From positions 304,005 through 368,004 of the forward strand of contig NZ_BMTR01000009.1 of assembly GCF_014649775.1 (NCBI RefSeq): a stretch of 64,000 nucleotides of DNA, written 5' to 3'. The translations under genes were made by a program, and so were the position numbers. Below the pieces are notes generated by a model, which was given only the letters and a program-made list of their open reading frames with translations, searched no databases and was not told where the DNA came from. The stretch is from Streptomyces longisporoflavus (GTDB taxonomy: Bacteria > Actinomycetota > Actinomycetes > Streptomycetales > Streptomycetaceae). Below, one piece after another: positions 32,932 to 42,002 of the stretch. Each line of letters starts with the position of its first letter. The first letter of the stretch is position 1.

Positions 32932-33929
32932 GTGACCTTCTCCTCACTCGTCGCACCCGGCGCATCGGGTGCGCGGTCGAACTCGTCCGTCACCGTCGGC
33001 TGCCCGTCGCCGTCCCCGCCGGTCCACCGCACCATCAGCTCGCCGAGGGCCTCGTCCTGGTCAAGCTCGACGGCCTTCTCGCGGTACAGCTCCAGGAGCG
33101 CCAGGAAGCGGGCGACGACGGTGAGGGTGTCCCCCGCGTCCTCGACGAGCACCTGGAAGCTGGCCTCGCCCTGTTCCCTGAGCCGGGCCACGACCACTCC
33201 GGCCTGCTCCTGCACGGAGACCAGCGGGGCGTGGATGTGGTCGACGTACACCTGGGGCTTCGCCCGCGGCTGCATCGCCTTCACGGCCAGCGCGGCGAAT
33301 CCCGCGGCGCCGATGCTGATGACGACCTCGGGCAGCAGCTCGGCGTGGTGGGCCTCAAGGCCCACCGTGCGCGGGTAGCGCCGCGCCTCCTCGTCGAGGC
33401 GTCCGCTGAAGATGTCGGCGATCTCCTTGTACGCGCGGTACTGCAGCAGCCGCGCGAAGAGCAGGTCCCGCGCTTCGAGCAGCGCCAGATCCGCCTCGTC
33501 CTCCACCTCGGCGGAGGGCAGGAGCCGGGCCGCCTTGAGGTCGAGCAGGGTTGCGGCGACCACGAGGAACTCGGTGGTCTGATCCAGGTCCCAGTCGGGT
33601 CCCATGGCACGGATGTGCGCCATGAACTCGTCGGTCACCGTGGACAGCGCGACTTCGGTGACGTCCATCTTGTGCTTCGAGATGAGCTGAAGCAGCAGAT
33701 CGAAGGGACCCTCGAAGTTCGCGAGCCGGACCTTGAACCGCCCGTCGTCCGGCTCGGGCGCCGCTTCCGGCTCGGCCGGCGCTTGCGGCACAGGCTCGGA
33801 CTCGGGCTCCGGGACCGCCTCCGGCGACGCGGACTCCAGCTCCGGCGCGGGCTCCGCGGGAGCCGCCCCGGGGCCGCGCCCCAGCGCACGCCGACGGGTG
33901 GCCGGTGCGGATTCGTCGTTCAGGGGCAT
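32928..33929 (-). CDS. scpA: segregation and condensation protein A
   Basis: 333 residues. After a 65-residue Pro/Glu/Ala-rich, disordered N-terminus comes the kleisin N-domain (FKVRLANFEGPFDLLLQLISKHKMDVTEVALSTVTDEF), a middle region, and a C-terminal winged helix (about 270-305; LTVVARFLALLELYREKAVELDQ). It bridges Smc heads. Its neighbours parA and scpB support a role in chromosome organisation. Confidence 0.95.
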   Translation of the reverse strand: MPLNDESAPATRRRALGRGPGAAPAEPAPELESASPEAVPEPESEPVPQAPAEPEAAPEPDDGRFKVRLANFEGPFDLLLQLISKHKMDVTEVALSTVTDEFMAHIRAMGPDWDLDQTTEFLVVAATLLDLKAARLLPSAEVEDEADLALLEARDLLFARLLQYRAYKEIADIFSGRLDEEARRYPRTVGLEAHHAELLPEVVISIGAAGFAALAVKAMQPRAKPQVYVDHIHAPLVSVQEQAGVVVARLREQGEASFQVLVEDAGDTLTVVARFLALLELYREKAVELDQDEALGELMVRWTGGDGDGQPTVTDEFDRAPDAPGATSEEKVT

Positions 33930-33946
33930 CGGCGGGAACGCTACCG

Positions 33947-34558
33947 CTACCGCCCGCGAAGCCGTCGTACGAGAATGCTCGCGTCCCCGCGCGACTCGAG
34001 ATCCGCGAGAACGACGGCCACCGCCTCACGCACGATGCGCCCGCGGTCGACCGCGAGGCCGTGCTCGCCCCGCAGCACGAGACGGGCGTGCTCCAGGTCC
34101 ATCAGCTCCTCGGCGGAGACGTAGACAGTGATCTTCTCGTCGTGCCGCTCGCGCCCGCTGGGCCGCCGGTTGGCCGCCCGCGCGCGCCGCCGCGCCTGTG
34201 CCGTGGAGGAGGAGTTCGAGTTCGCGGACCGGCCGCCGCTCTGTGCCGCGGCGCCTTCCTGGCCCCGGGCCGGACCGCGCCCGTCCTTCTCGCCTTCGGC
34301 GGCGGCCGACCGGCTGCGGGACTCGCCCGACTCCGCGTCGGCGGCGCCGTGTTCGGCGGTGTCACCGCCGTCCGTCGCGTCCGTCGAGGAGACGCTGCCG
34401 TGCGCGTCGACGGCAGCGGCCTCGTCACTCTCGCCAGCGGGCGCGGGCACCCGCGTCTCGCCGTTGGCCTGGCGTCGCGGGGACGACGACTGCAGCGCCA
34501 TCCCCCCGGTCGTGCGGAACAGTTCGTCGGCCCCCGGCAGACTCACTCGGCGTGACAC
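33947..34558 (-). CDS. probable ribbon-helix-helix protein between parA and scpA
   Basis: 203 residues. The first 130 are disordered (Ser/Glu/Ala/Arg). The C-terminal 65 residues, EKITVYVSAEELMDLEHARLVLR then GRIVREAVAVVLADLESRG, have a strand followed by two helices, the ribbon-helix-helix shape of DNA-binding partners of ParA-like ATPases. GTG 34558 overlaps the end of parA by 16 bases. It may be the DNA-binding partner of this ParA; this is inferred from position and fold only. Confidence 0.75.
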   Translation of the reverse strand: MSRRVSLPGADELFRTTGGMALQSSSPRRQANGETRVPAPAGESDEAAAVDAHGSVSSTDATDGGDTAEHGAADAESGESRSRSAAAEGEKDGRGPARGQEGAAAQSGGRSANSNSSSTAQARRRARAANRRPSGRERHDEKITVYVSAEELMDLEHARLVLRGEHGLAVDRGRIVREAVAVVLADLESRGDASILVRRLRGR

Positions 34559-35727
34559 CGGGCGAGCACCTCCCTGGCGAGCTGGCGATAAGCGGCCGCG
34601 CCGACCGAGTTCGATGCGTACGTCGTGATCGGCTCACCGGCGACCGTGGTCTCCGGGAAGCGGACCGTGCGTCCGATCACCGTGTGGTACACGTGATCGT
34701 CGAAGGCCTCGACCACCCGCGCGAGCACCTCACGGCTGTGCACCGTGCGGGAGTCGTACATGGTGGCCAGGATGCCGTCGAGCTCCAGGTCGGGGTTGAG
34801 CCGCTCCTGGACCTTCTCGATGGTCTCCGTCAGCAGGGCCACACCGCGCAGCGCGAAGAACTCGCACTCGAGCGGCACTATCACCTTGTGGGCCGCCGTC
34901 AGGGCGTTCACGGTGAGCAGGCCGAGCGAGGGCTGGCAGTCGATCACGATGTAGTCGTAGTCCTGCATCAGCGGCTTCAGCGCCCGCTGCAGCGTGGACT
35001 CGCGCGCGACCTCGCTCACCAACTGCACTTCGGCGGCGGAGAGGTCGATGTTGCTGGGCAGCAGGTCCATGTTCGGGACAGCCGTCTTCAGCAGCACCTC
35101 GTCCGCCGACATGCCCCGCTCCATGAGCAGGTTGTAGACCGTGAGGTCCAGCTCCATCGGGTTCACCCCGAGGCCCACGGAGAGGGCACCCTGCGGGTCG
35201 AAGTCGACGAGCAGGACCCGGCGTCCGTACTCCGCGAGGGCGGCACCCAGGTTGATGGTCGACGTCGTCTTGCCCACGCCGCCCTTCTGGTTGCACATCG
35301 CGATGATCTTCGCGGGACCGTGATCGGTCAGCGGACCCGGGATCGGGAAGTACGGCAGCGGGCGTCCCGTGGGACCGATGCGCTCACGGCGCTGACGGGC
35401 CGCGTCCGGGGCCAGCGTGGCCGCGTACTCGGGATCGGGCTCGTACTCGGCGTCAGGGTCGTAGAAGTGCCCCTGGGGCAGTTCCTCGTAGTCGGCGAGT
35501 TGGGTGTGGGTGGTGTTCTCGCCACTCCGGTCGCCGGCCATGGCGTTCACGTGATGGCCATCCATGCTCTGGGGTGCAGACGGTGTCGTCAGCGTCGACT
35601 GGGTTCCCTGACGGGCTTCGAAGGTGCGGACAGCGACGGAGCCGACAACCTCGAGCCCCACGGGTCCTTGGCCCCGCTCAGACATTCCTGGTTGACCACC
35701 CCCGGGAGCAAATGTCGACTCATTCAC
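34543..35727 (-). CDS. ParA-family ATPase (accessory)
   Basis: 394 residues. A 135-residue disordered extension precedes the deviant Walker A KGGVGKTT (NQKGGVGKTTSTINLGAALAEYG), then LLVDFDPQG (Walker A') and IVIDCQPSLG (Walker B). It belongs to the Soj/ParA group of ATPases that bind DNA non-specifically. It is not next to a parB gene and oriC, so it is the second ParA of the actinobacterial scpAB locus. GTG 35727 has AAGGAGGT 10 bases upstream. Confidence 0.9.
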   Translation of the reverse strand: MNESTFAPGGGQPGMSERGQGPVGLEVVGSVAVRTFEARQGTQSTLTTPSAPQSMDGHHVNAMAGDRSGENTTHTQLADYEELPQGHFYDPDAEYEPDPEYAATLAPDAARQRRERIGPTGRPLPYFPIPGPLTDHGPAKIIAMCNQKGGVGKTTSTINLGAALAEYGRRVLLVDFDPQGALSVGLGVNPMELDLTVYNLLMERGMSADEVLLKTAVPNMDLLPSNIDLSAAEVQLVSEVARESTLQRALKPLMQDYDYIVIDCQPSLGLLTVNALTAAHKVIVPLECEFFALRGVALLTETIEKVQERLNPDLELDGILATMYDSRTVHSREVLARVVEAFDDHVYHTVIGRTVRFPETTVAGEPITTYASNSVGAAAYRQLAREVLARCHAE

Positions 35728-36051
35728 AAGTCGTCTTACCTCCTTGGTGACCAGGAAATTTCTCGATAGGTCAGCGTGGCACCATGCCGACGGTTGGCGA
35801 CTCTATGGCGTGTCACCGCTCCGCAGCAACACAATCCGCCGGACCCGGCCCGATGTGTCGGCAATCGAACGCCCCCGTGTCAAGGGTGTGCGGCGTGCCG
35901 TCGGCATAATTCCGGGGGGCGCGAATCGGTTAAAGGGTTACGTTCAAGGCGAGTTGACCATGTCCATGGACATACGCATACGGCCGGACCCCTCTCAAGG
36001 TCCGGCCGGTGGCGTGAGATTGACGACTTTCGTTGACGAAAGAGGTCCGGT
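35728..36051. other. intergenic region upstream of parA-like operon
   Basis: 324 bases. Contains the ald terminator (35981-36008), and upstream promoter sequences for the parA-scpAB operon around 35760-35960; no confident -10/-35 assignment. Confidence 0.4.
35981..36008 (-). terminator. terminator after ald
   Basis: 10-bp stem CGGCCGGACC (35981-35990) with its complement (35999-36008), loop 8 bases, located 44 bases after the ald stop. Confidence 0.8.
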
Positions 36052-37176
36052 TCAGCCGATGAGCGCCTCGAGCTCGACGTGGTCGAGACCGTGCGCCTCG
36101 GCGACCTCCTTGTAAACGACCTTGCCGTCATGGGTGTTGAGGCCCAGGGCAAGGGCCTTGTCACGGCGCAGCGCCTCGGCCCAGCCGCGGTTCGCCAGCT
36201 CGACGATGTACGGCATCGTCGCGTTGGTCAGCGCGTACGTCGAGGTGTTGGGCACCGCGCCGGGCATGTTGGCGACGCAGTAGAACACGGAGTTGTGGAC
36301 CGGGAAGGTCGGCTCGGCGTGCGTCGTCGGGTGCGAGTCCTCGAAGCAGCCTCCCTGGTCGATCGCGATGTCGACAAGGACACTTCCCGGCTTCATCCGC
36401 GAGACGAGCTCGTTGGTGACGAGCTTGGGAGCCTTGGCGCCCGGGATGAGGACGGCGCCGATGACGAGGTCGGCCTCGAGGCAGGCCCGCTCGAGCTCGA
36501 AGGCGTTGGAGACGACGGTCTGGATCTTCGTGCCGAAGATCTTGTCCGCCTCCTTGAGCTTGTTGATGTCCTTGTCGAGCAGGGTCACGTGGAAGCCCAT
36601 GCCGATGGCGATCTGCGCGGCGTTCCAGCCGGACACACCGCCGCCGATGACGACGGCCTTGCCGGCCGCGACCCCGGGGACGCCGCCGGGCAGGACACCG
36701 CGGCCGCCGTTGGCCGCCATCAGGTGGTAGGCGCCGACCTGCGGGGCCAGACGGCCCGCGACCTCGGACATCGGGGCGAGCAGCGGGAGCGCGCGGTTCG
36801 CGGTCTCCACGGTCTCGTACGCGATGGCGGTGGTGCCGGACTCCAGGAGCGCGTCCGTGCACTCCTTGGAGGCGGCCAGGTGCAGGTAGGTGAAGAGGGT
36901 CTGGTCCTTGCGGAGGCGGTGGTACTCCTCCGCGATGGGCTCCTTGACCTTCAGGAGGAGGTCGGCGGTGGCCCAGACCTCGTCGGCGGTGTCCAGGATG
37001 ACGGCGCCCGCGGAGACGTACTCCGCGTCCGTGATCGAGGAGCCGACACCGGCGTTCCGTTCGATGACGACCTGGTGGCCGTGGCGCACCAGCTCGTGCA
37101 CGCCGGCGGGGGTGATGGCCACCCGGAACTCGTTGTTCTTGACCTCGCGGGGGATGCCGACCTTCACGTCGATCAC
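36052..37176 (-). CDS. ald: alanine dehydrogenase
   Basis: 374 residues, close to the usual 371. KVGIPREVKNNEFRVAITPAGVHEL at the N-terminus, LLLKVKEP, TYLHLAA, the nucleotide-binding GGGVSGWNAAQIAIGMG and the C-terminal NMPGAVPNTSTYALTNATMPY. It interconverts alanine with pyruvate and ammonia using NAD. GTG 37176 is chosen because AGAGGA is 3-4 bases upstream and the family N-terminus begins there; the frame is open to 37251. Monocistronic, with its own terminator. Confidence 0.96.
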   Translation of the reverse strand: MIDVKVGIPREVKNNEFRVAITPAGVHELVRHGHQVVIERNAGVGSSITDAEYVSAGAVILDTADEVWATADLLLKVKEPIAEEYHRLRKDQTLFTYLHLAASKECTDALLESGTTAIAYETVETANRALPLLAPMSEVAGRLAPQVGAYHLMAANGGRGVLPGGVPGVAAGKAVVIGGGVSGWNAAQIAIGMGFHVTLLDKDINKLKEADKIFGTKIQTVVSNAFELERACLEADLVIGAVLIPGAKAPKLVTNELVSRMKPGSVLVDIAIDQGGCFEDSHPTTHAEPTFPVHNSVFYCVANMPGAVPNTSTYALTNATMPYIVELANRGWAEALRRDKALALGLNTHDGKVVYKEVAEAHGLDHVELEALIG

Positions 37177-37311
37177 GGTCCTCTTGGCTCTGGGGTTCTT
37201 CGGGCAATGCACTACATACCGATACACAAGAGGGCGCATCGGAGACACCACGGATGTACGCGGCGGAGCCAGTCTAATGAAGGACTTCTCGCTGTCTAGC
37301 CTTTCAAAGCA

Positions 37312-39450
37312 TCAATCTTCTGCGGAAGCGCTACGGATTTCGTAGGCGGAACCCCCCGCTTCGCCTTTTGGTCGAACTTCTGACGCCGTCGCCGTGCCCC
37401 CAGGTGCCCCTGTGGCCCCTGTGACCTCGGCGAGCTCCGTTCCCAGCATCCGCTCGGCGGCGCCCCGGTGCAGCCGGGCGGCCACCGGGTCGCCGAGCCG
37501 GTCCAGGGTGTCGGCCAGCCTGAGCTGCAGCGCCGCCTGGAGACGTACGTCGTCGGCCCGCCGCGCCCACTCGACGGCTTCCTGGCAGGTACGCAGCGAC
37601 TCCTCGGGCCGCCCCGCGTACTCCTGCACGCGCGCAAGTTCGCTCAACGCCCTTGCCTGGCCCGCCACATCGCCGGCCTTGCGGTGCCCGGTGACGGCCG
37701 AGCTCCAGTTGCGCAGGGCCTCGCCGTAGCGGCCCGCATAGGTATGCACCATGGCGATGCGGCCGTAGAGACGGGCGGCGTCGGAGCGCTCGTCACGTGC
37801 GAGCCGATGGGCCAGGGCGCGCCCGAACCAGTCGGAGGCCCGCGAGAAGTCCCCCAGCTCCTGGTAGGCACCCCCTACGGATTCCATCGCGCGGCCGGTC
37901 GCGTACGGATCATTTGCCTCCCGGCCGGCGTCCAGGGCTAGGCGGTATCGCACCAGCGCGTCCTGCGTACGTCCGGTCCGGGCGTCCAGATCCGCGAGGT
38001 TCAAGAGGGCCGCCGCCTTCTCGCGGGGCAGATTCCGGCGCTCGGCCACGTCCAGGACGAGGCGGTGGATGCCGTACAGGTCGCCGGCCGCGTCCTCCGT
38101 GCCCCGGTGTGCGACCAGGGCCCGCGTCAGGGCCGCCATCAGGCGCCGGGCGAGGGTGTCGAGCTCTCCGTCGGCCACCGCGAGGCGGGCGGCGGCGAGC
38201 AGGGCGGGGCGGCGGATGTGCAGCCACTCGAAGGCGGCGCCGGGGTTGGGGAAGCGCAGGGCGCGCGGCATGCCGGCGAGCTTCTTGCGGGACGCCGAAC
38301 CGTCCGGCTCCGTGACCGCGTGGCAGGACTGGAGGAGGCGTACGGTCCGCTCCAGCATCCTGGCGCGGGCCAGCTGGATCTCGGCGGGCCGGTCCTGGCT
38401 CTCGGTGCGCTCGCGGAGCAGCGGCACCAGGCACTCGGGCACCTCGTACTGCGGAAGCGGCGACGACACGGCCCTGATCAGGCCGAGCTTCACGAAGTCG
38501 TCCAGGGTGGTGCGGGCTGCGGAGACCGAGCAGCCCGCGAGCGCGGAGGCGGTGTGCGGGTCGACGTGACCGGCGGGGGCCAGGGACAGGAGCCGCAGTA
38601 TCCGCGCGGCGGCCCCCGGCAGCGAGGTGTAGGAGAGCTCGAACATCCGGGCGAGGGCGCCGGAGGCGGACTCGTCCCCTGTCCGGTCGTGCACCTGCTT
38701 GGCCAGGTCGGCGACGGCGGCCTTGGGCCGCCCGCAGAGCCAGCCGCCGGCCAGGACGAGCGCGGCGGGGTGCCCGGCGCACGCCTCGACCAGGCTCTCC
38801 GCGGACCGCGGGTCGACGGTGATGCGCACCGGGCCCGCCGCACGGGAGAGCAGTTCGACGGCGGCCGGGGTGTCGAGACCGCCCAGCGTGCACGGCCGCA
38901 CGTCCGGAATCCCGGTGAGCGGCCCCTTGGACACGGCGACGGCCAGGCATTCGGGCGCGTCCGGGATCAGCGGGTCGACCTGCTCGGCGTCCGCGGCACC
39001 GTCCAGGAGCAGCAGGGCCCTGCGTCCCGAGAGTGCGTTGCGGAGCACTTCGGCGAGCTCGTCCTCGTCGGCCCCGGCGGGTGCCGGGACGCCGAGGGCG
39101 TCCAGGAGCTCACGGGCGGTGCGTTCGGTGGGCACGCGCGTGCCGTCGGGTTCGGTGAGGTGGGCGCGCAGCACTCCGTCGGGATAGTCGTCGGCGACCT
39201 GCCGTGCGAGTTCCCCGGCGAGCGAGCTGCGGCCGGAGCCGGGGCGGCCCGCGATGAGGAGCACGCGTGCGCGCGGCGCCTTGCGGCCCGAGATGGTGTC
39301 GAGTCCGGCACGGTCGATGTCGGCGCGGAGCTCTTTCAACTCCCTGCGCCTGCCGACGAATCGGCCGTCGTCGGAAGCCGGGGCCGAAGCGGGCCGCGGC
39401 ACCGCGCCGCCCGTCGCCGATCCGTCCGTGTCGACCGCCTGATCCGTCAC
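37312..39450 (-). CDS. STAND-type ATPase with TPR repeats
   Basis: 712 residues. A hydrophilic N-terminus (1-30), FVGRRRELKELRADI (STAND entry motif), a P-loop GRPGSGRS (68-75) with Arg74 in place of Lys, a Walker B-like RRALLLLDGAADAEQVDPLIP, NB-ARC-type helical and winged-helix regions (to about 390), and C-terminal TPR-like repeats (about 470-680; ALLNLADLDARTGRTQDALVRYRLALDAGREAND). These signalling ATPases are common in Streptomyces. Whether the Arg allows hydrolysis is unknown. It lies upstream of ald in the same direction, 135 bases apart. Confidence 0.85.
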   Translation of the reverse strand: MTDQAVDTDGSATGGAVPRPASAPASDDGRFVGRRRELKELRADIDRAGLDTISGRKAPRARVLLIAGRPGSGRSSLAGELARQVADDYPDGVLRAHLTEPDGTRVPTERTARELLDALGVPAPAGADEDELAEVLRNALSGRRALLLLDGAADAEQVDPLIPDAPECLAVAVSKGPLTGIPDVRPCTLGGLDTPAAVELLSRAAGPVRITVDPRSAESLVEACAGHPAALVLAGGWLCGRPKAAVADLAKQVHDRTGDESASGALARMFELSYTSLPGAAARILRLLSLAPAGHVDPHTASALAGCSVSAARTTLDDFVKLGLIRAVSSPLPQYEVPECLVPLLRERTESQDRPAEIQLARARMLERTVRLLQSCHAVTEPDGSASRKKLAGMPRALRFPNPGAAFEWLHIRRPALLAAARLAVADGELDTLARRLMAALTRALVAHRGTEDAAGDLYGIHRLVLDVAERRNLPREKAAALLNLADLDARTGRTQDALVRYRLALDAGREANDPYATGRAMESVGGAYQELGDFSRASDWFGRALAHRLARDERSDAARLYGRIAMVHTYAGRYGEALRNWSSAVTGHRKAGDVAGQARALSELARVQEYAGRPEESLRTCQEAVEWARRADDVRLQAALQLRLADTLDRLGDPVAARLHRGAAERMLGTELAEVTGATGAPGGTATASEVRPKGEAGGSAYEIRSASAED

Positions 39451-39598
39451 GGGCCATGCTCCGTCCGCCTGCGCGCGAACCCGCCGGGAATCCGGTCGGG
39501 ACGCTTCCAGAGCCTAGTTCAGGCCCTGCCGCCTACCCCGAGGAGCGGCGCGCACAAGTCCCCCGATCGGATCAGTAGATCGTCATACCGGAAACCCT

Positions 39599-39638
39599 GG
39601 ATGGCCCCGGGTGACCCCGGACGGCCCCGGATGACCCC
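39599..39638. repeat. 20-base tandem duplication before the nudF stop
   Basis: Two direct copies (39599-39618 and 39619-39638), 18 of 20 bases equal, immediately downstream of nudF. Non-coding; probably slippage. Confidence 0.7.
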
Positions 39639-39639
39639 C

Positions 39640-40266
39640 TCAGGCCTCGAAGGGGCGCGCGGGCCAGGGCGCGTCGGCCGGGCGCAGCGAGTCGACGCCG
39701 TCACCGGCCAGCACGGCGGTCAGCGAAAGGGCGCCCACGACGAGGCAGTTGTTGTGCAGCTCTCCGGCGAGCACACCGCGTACGAGCTCTTCGAGCGGTA
39801 CGCGCGCCAGCTCCATGTCGGCCTCCTCCTCGGCGACCTCGAAGCGCTCGCCCTCGGCCTCGGAGAGATCGCGGGCCAGGAAGACGCGCACGGCCTCGTC
39901 GCAGCCGCCGGGCGTGGTGTAGACGTCGGTCAGGACACGCCAGTCCTCGGCCTTGACGTGCGCCTCTTCGTAGAGCTCGCGCTGCGCGGCGTGCAGGGGG
40001 TTCTCGCCGGGGACGTCGAGCAGCCCGGCCGGGATCTCCCAGAGCTTGTGGCGCACGGGGTGGCGGTACTGGCGCAGGACCAGGACGCGGCCCGCGTCGT
40101 CGAGGGCGAGGACGGCGACCGATCCGGGGTGCACCTGGTAGTCACGGCGGACGACGGTTCCGTCGGGCATGACCACGTCGTCGGTGCGGACGGAGGTCTT
40201 GTTCCCCACGAAGGGCGTCTGCGTGGCCGTGACCTGCCACTCCTCGGCGGTGTCCTTGATCGTCAT
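39640..40266 (-). CDS. nudF: ADP-ribose pyrophosphatase, Nudix
   Basis: 208 residues. The Nudix box G-x5-E-x7-REL-x-EE is present as GLLDVPGENPLHAAQRELYEEAHV, with an Ala-His where most have Thr-Gly. The downstream TTPGGCDEAVRVFLARDL matches ADP-ribose hydrolases of the actinobacterial pyrG-nudF pair. It should cleave ADP-ribose to AMP and ribose phosphate. ATG 40266 follows a GGAGGACAGGG region. Together with NrtR and the glycohydrolase, it is the third ADP-ribose-linked gene in the window. Confidence 0.9.
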   Translation of the reverse strand: MTIKDTAEEWQVTATQTPFVGNKTSVRTDDVVMPDGTVVRRDYQVHPGSVAVLALDDAGRVLVLRQYRHPVRHKLWEIPAGLLDVPGENPLHAAQRELYEEAHVKAEDWRVLTDVYTTPGGCDEAVRVFLARDLSEAEGERFEVAEEEADMELARVPLEELVRGVLAGELHNNCLVVGALSLTAVLAGDGVDSLRPADAPWPARPFEA

Positions 40267-40299
40267 GTCGCCCTGTCCTCCCACACGTGCAAACAGAAA

Positions 40300-40333
40300 C
40301 CGGGGCACGCGCCTCATGAGGCGCGCACCCCGG
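40300..40333 (-). terminator. long imperfect palindrome between pyrG and nudF
   Basis: 17-bp stem with two mismatches, with a perfect 16-base centre GCGCCTCATGAGGCGC. It lies between the pyrG stop and the nudF start, so it may attenuate read-through into nudF. Confidence 0.65.
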
Positions 40334-40352
40334 CAACCGTATCGCCCTTGTG

Positions 40353-42002
40353 CTACTTACCCGTCTTGCACTCCACGGCGGCCTTCACCAGACCCGCGAA
40401 GAGCGGGTGCGGGCGGGTCGGGCGCGAGCGCAGCTCCGGGTGCGCCTGGGTGGCGACCAGGTAGGGGTGGACCTCGCGGGGGTACTCGACGTACTCGACG
40501 AGCTTGCCGTCCGGGGACGTGCCGGAGAAGAGGATGCCCGCCTTCTTCTCCAGCTCGGCGCGGTAGGAGTTGTTCACCTCATAGCGGTGACGGTGGCGCT
40601 CCTCGACGTACTCCTTGCCGTCGTACACCTCGCGGGCGATGGAGCCCTCGGCGAGCTTCGCGGGGTACATGCCCAGGCGCATCGTGCCGCCCATGTCGCC
40701 CTCGCCGGCGACGATGTCCAGCTGCTCCGCCATGGTCGAGATGACCGGGTGGGCGGTGGCGGCGTCGAACTCCGTGGAGTTGGCGTCGGGGATGTCGGCG
40801 AGGTTGCGGGCGGCCTCGACGACGATGCACTGCAGGCCCAGGCAGATGCCGAGCAGCGGCACCTTGTTCTCGCGGGCGTACTGGATGGCGCTGACCTTGC
40901 CGTTGACGCCGCGCTCGCCGAAGCCGCCGGGGATCAGGATCGCGTCGACGTCGCCGAGCTGCTTGGCGGCGCCCGCCGGGGTCTTGCAGTCGTCGGAGGT
41001 GACCCACTTGACCTTGACGCGGGCGCGGTTGGCGAAGCCGCCGGCGCGCAGGGCCTCGGTCACCGAGAGGTAGGCGTCGGGCAGGTCGATGTACTTGCCG
41101 ACCAGCGCGATGGTGACCTCGTGGTTCGGGTTGTGCACCCGGTCCAGGAGGTCCTCCCACTGGGTCCAGTTCACGTCGCGGAACGGGAGGTCCAGCTTGC
41201 GGACCACGTAGGCGTCCAGGCCCTCGGTGTGCAGGACCTTCGGGATGTCGTAGATCGACGGGGCGTCCTTGCAGGCCACGACCGCGTCCTCGTCGACGTC
41301 GCACATCAGCGAGATCTTGCGCTTGATGGCGGTCGGCACGTCACGGTCGGCGCGCAGCACGATGGCGTCCGGCTGGATACCGATGTTGCGCAGGGCCGCG
41401 ACCGAGTGCTGGGTCGGCTTGGTCTTCAGCTCGCCGGACGGGCCGATGTAGGGCAGCAGCGAGATGTGCACGACGAAGACGTTGTCGCGGCCGACCTCGT
41501 GGCGGACCTGGCGGACGGTCTCCAGGAACGGCAGGGACTCGATGTCACCGACCGTGCCGCCGACCTCGGTGATGACGACGTCGACGTCCTCGGTCGCCAT
41601 GCGGCGGATGCGGTGCTTGATCTCGTTCGTGATGTGCGGGATGACCTGGACCGTGTCGCCGAGGTACTCGCCGCGCCGCTCCTTGGCGATGACCTGCGAG
41701 TAGACCTGGCCGGTGGTGACGTTGGCCGTGCCGTCGAGGTCGACGTCCAGGAAGCGCTCGTAGTGGCCGATGTCCAGGTCGGTCTCGGCGCCGTCGTTCG
41801 TGACGAACACCTCTCCGTGCTGGAAGGGGTTCATCGTGCCGGGGTCGACGTTCAGGTACGGGTCGAGCTTCTGCATGGTGACCCGGAGGCCCCGCGCTTT
41901 GAGCAGCGCGCCGAGGCTCGAGGCAGTCAGACCCTTGCCGAGGGAAGAGGCGACACCCCCGGTGACGAAGATGTGCTTGGTCGTCGTGGATTTGGGCTGC
42001 AT
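40353..42002 (-). CDS. pyrG: CTP synthase
   Basis: 549 residues. N-terminal synthase domain (KHIFVTGGVASSLGKGLTASSLG; LDPYLNVDPGTMNPFQHGEVFV; GGTVGDIES) and a C-terminal class I glutamine amidotransferase with the nucleophile in LGICLGLQC and His-Glu near HPEL. It converts UTP to CTP. ATG 42002 gives the usual N-terminus; the frame is open further to 42059. No strong ribosome binding site is visible. Confidence 0.97.
   Translation of the reverse strand: MQPKSTTTKHIFVTGGVASSLGKGLTASSLGALLKARGLRVTMQKLDPYLNVDPGTMNPFQHGEVFVTNDGAETDLDIGHYERFLDVDLDGTANVTTGQVYSQVIAKERRGEYLGDTVQVIPHITNEIKHRIRRMATEDVDVVITEVGGTVGDIESLPFLETVRQVRHEVGRDNVFVVHISLLPYIGPSGELKTKPTQHSVAALRNIGIQPDAIVLRADRDVPTAIKRKISLMCDVDEDAVVACKDAPSIYDIPKVLHTEGLDAYVVRKLDLPFRDVNWTQWEDLLDRVHNPNHEVTIALVGKYIDLPDAYLSVTEALRAGGFANRARVKVKWVTSDDCKTPAGAAKQLGDVDAILIPGGFGERGVNGKVSAIQYARENKVPLLGICLGLQCIVVEAARNLADIPDANSTEFDAATAHPVISTMAEQLDIVAGEGDMGGTMRLGMYPAKLAEGSIAREVYDGKEYVEERHRHRYEVNNSYRAELEKKAGILFSGTSPDGKLVEYVEYPREVHPYLVATQAHPELRSRPTRPHPLFAGLVKAAVECKTGK

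Noticed and set aside
33635..33889. Small Arg/Ser-rich minus-strand frame inside scpA
   Set aside because: Alternative frame of scpA; scpA has conserved kleisin motifs and coupled starts.
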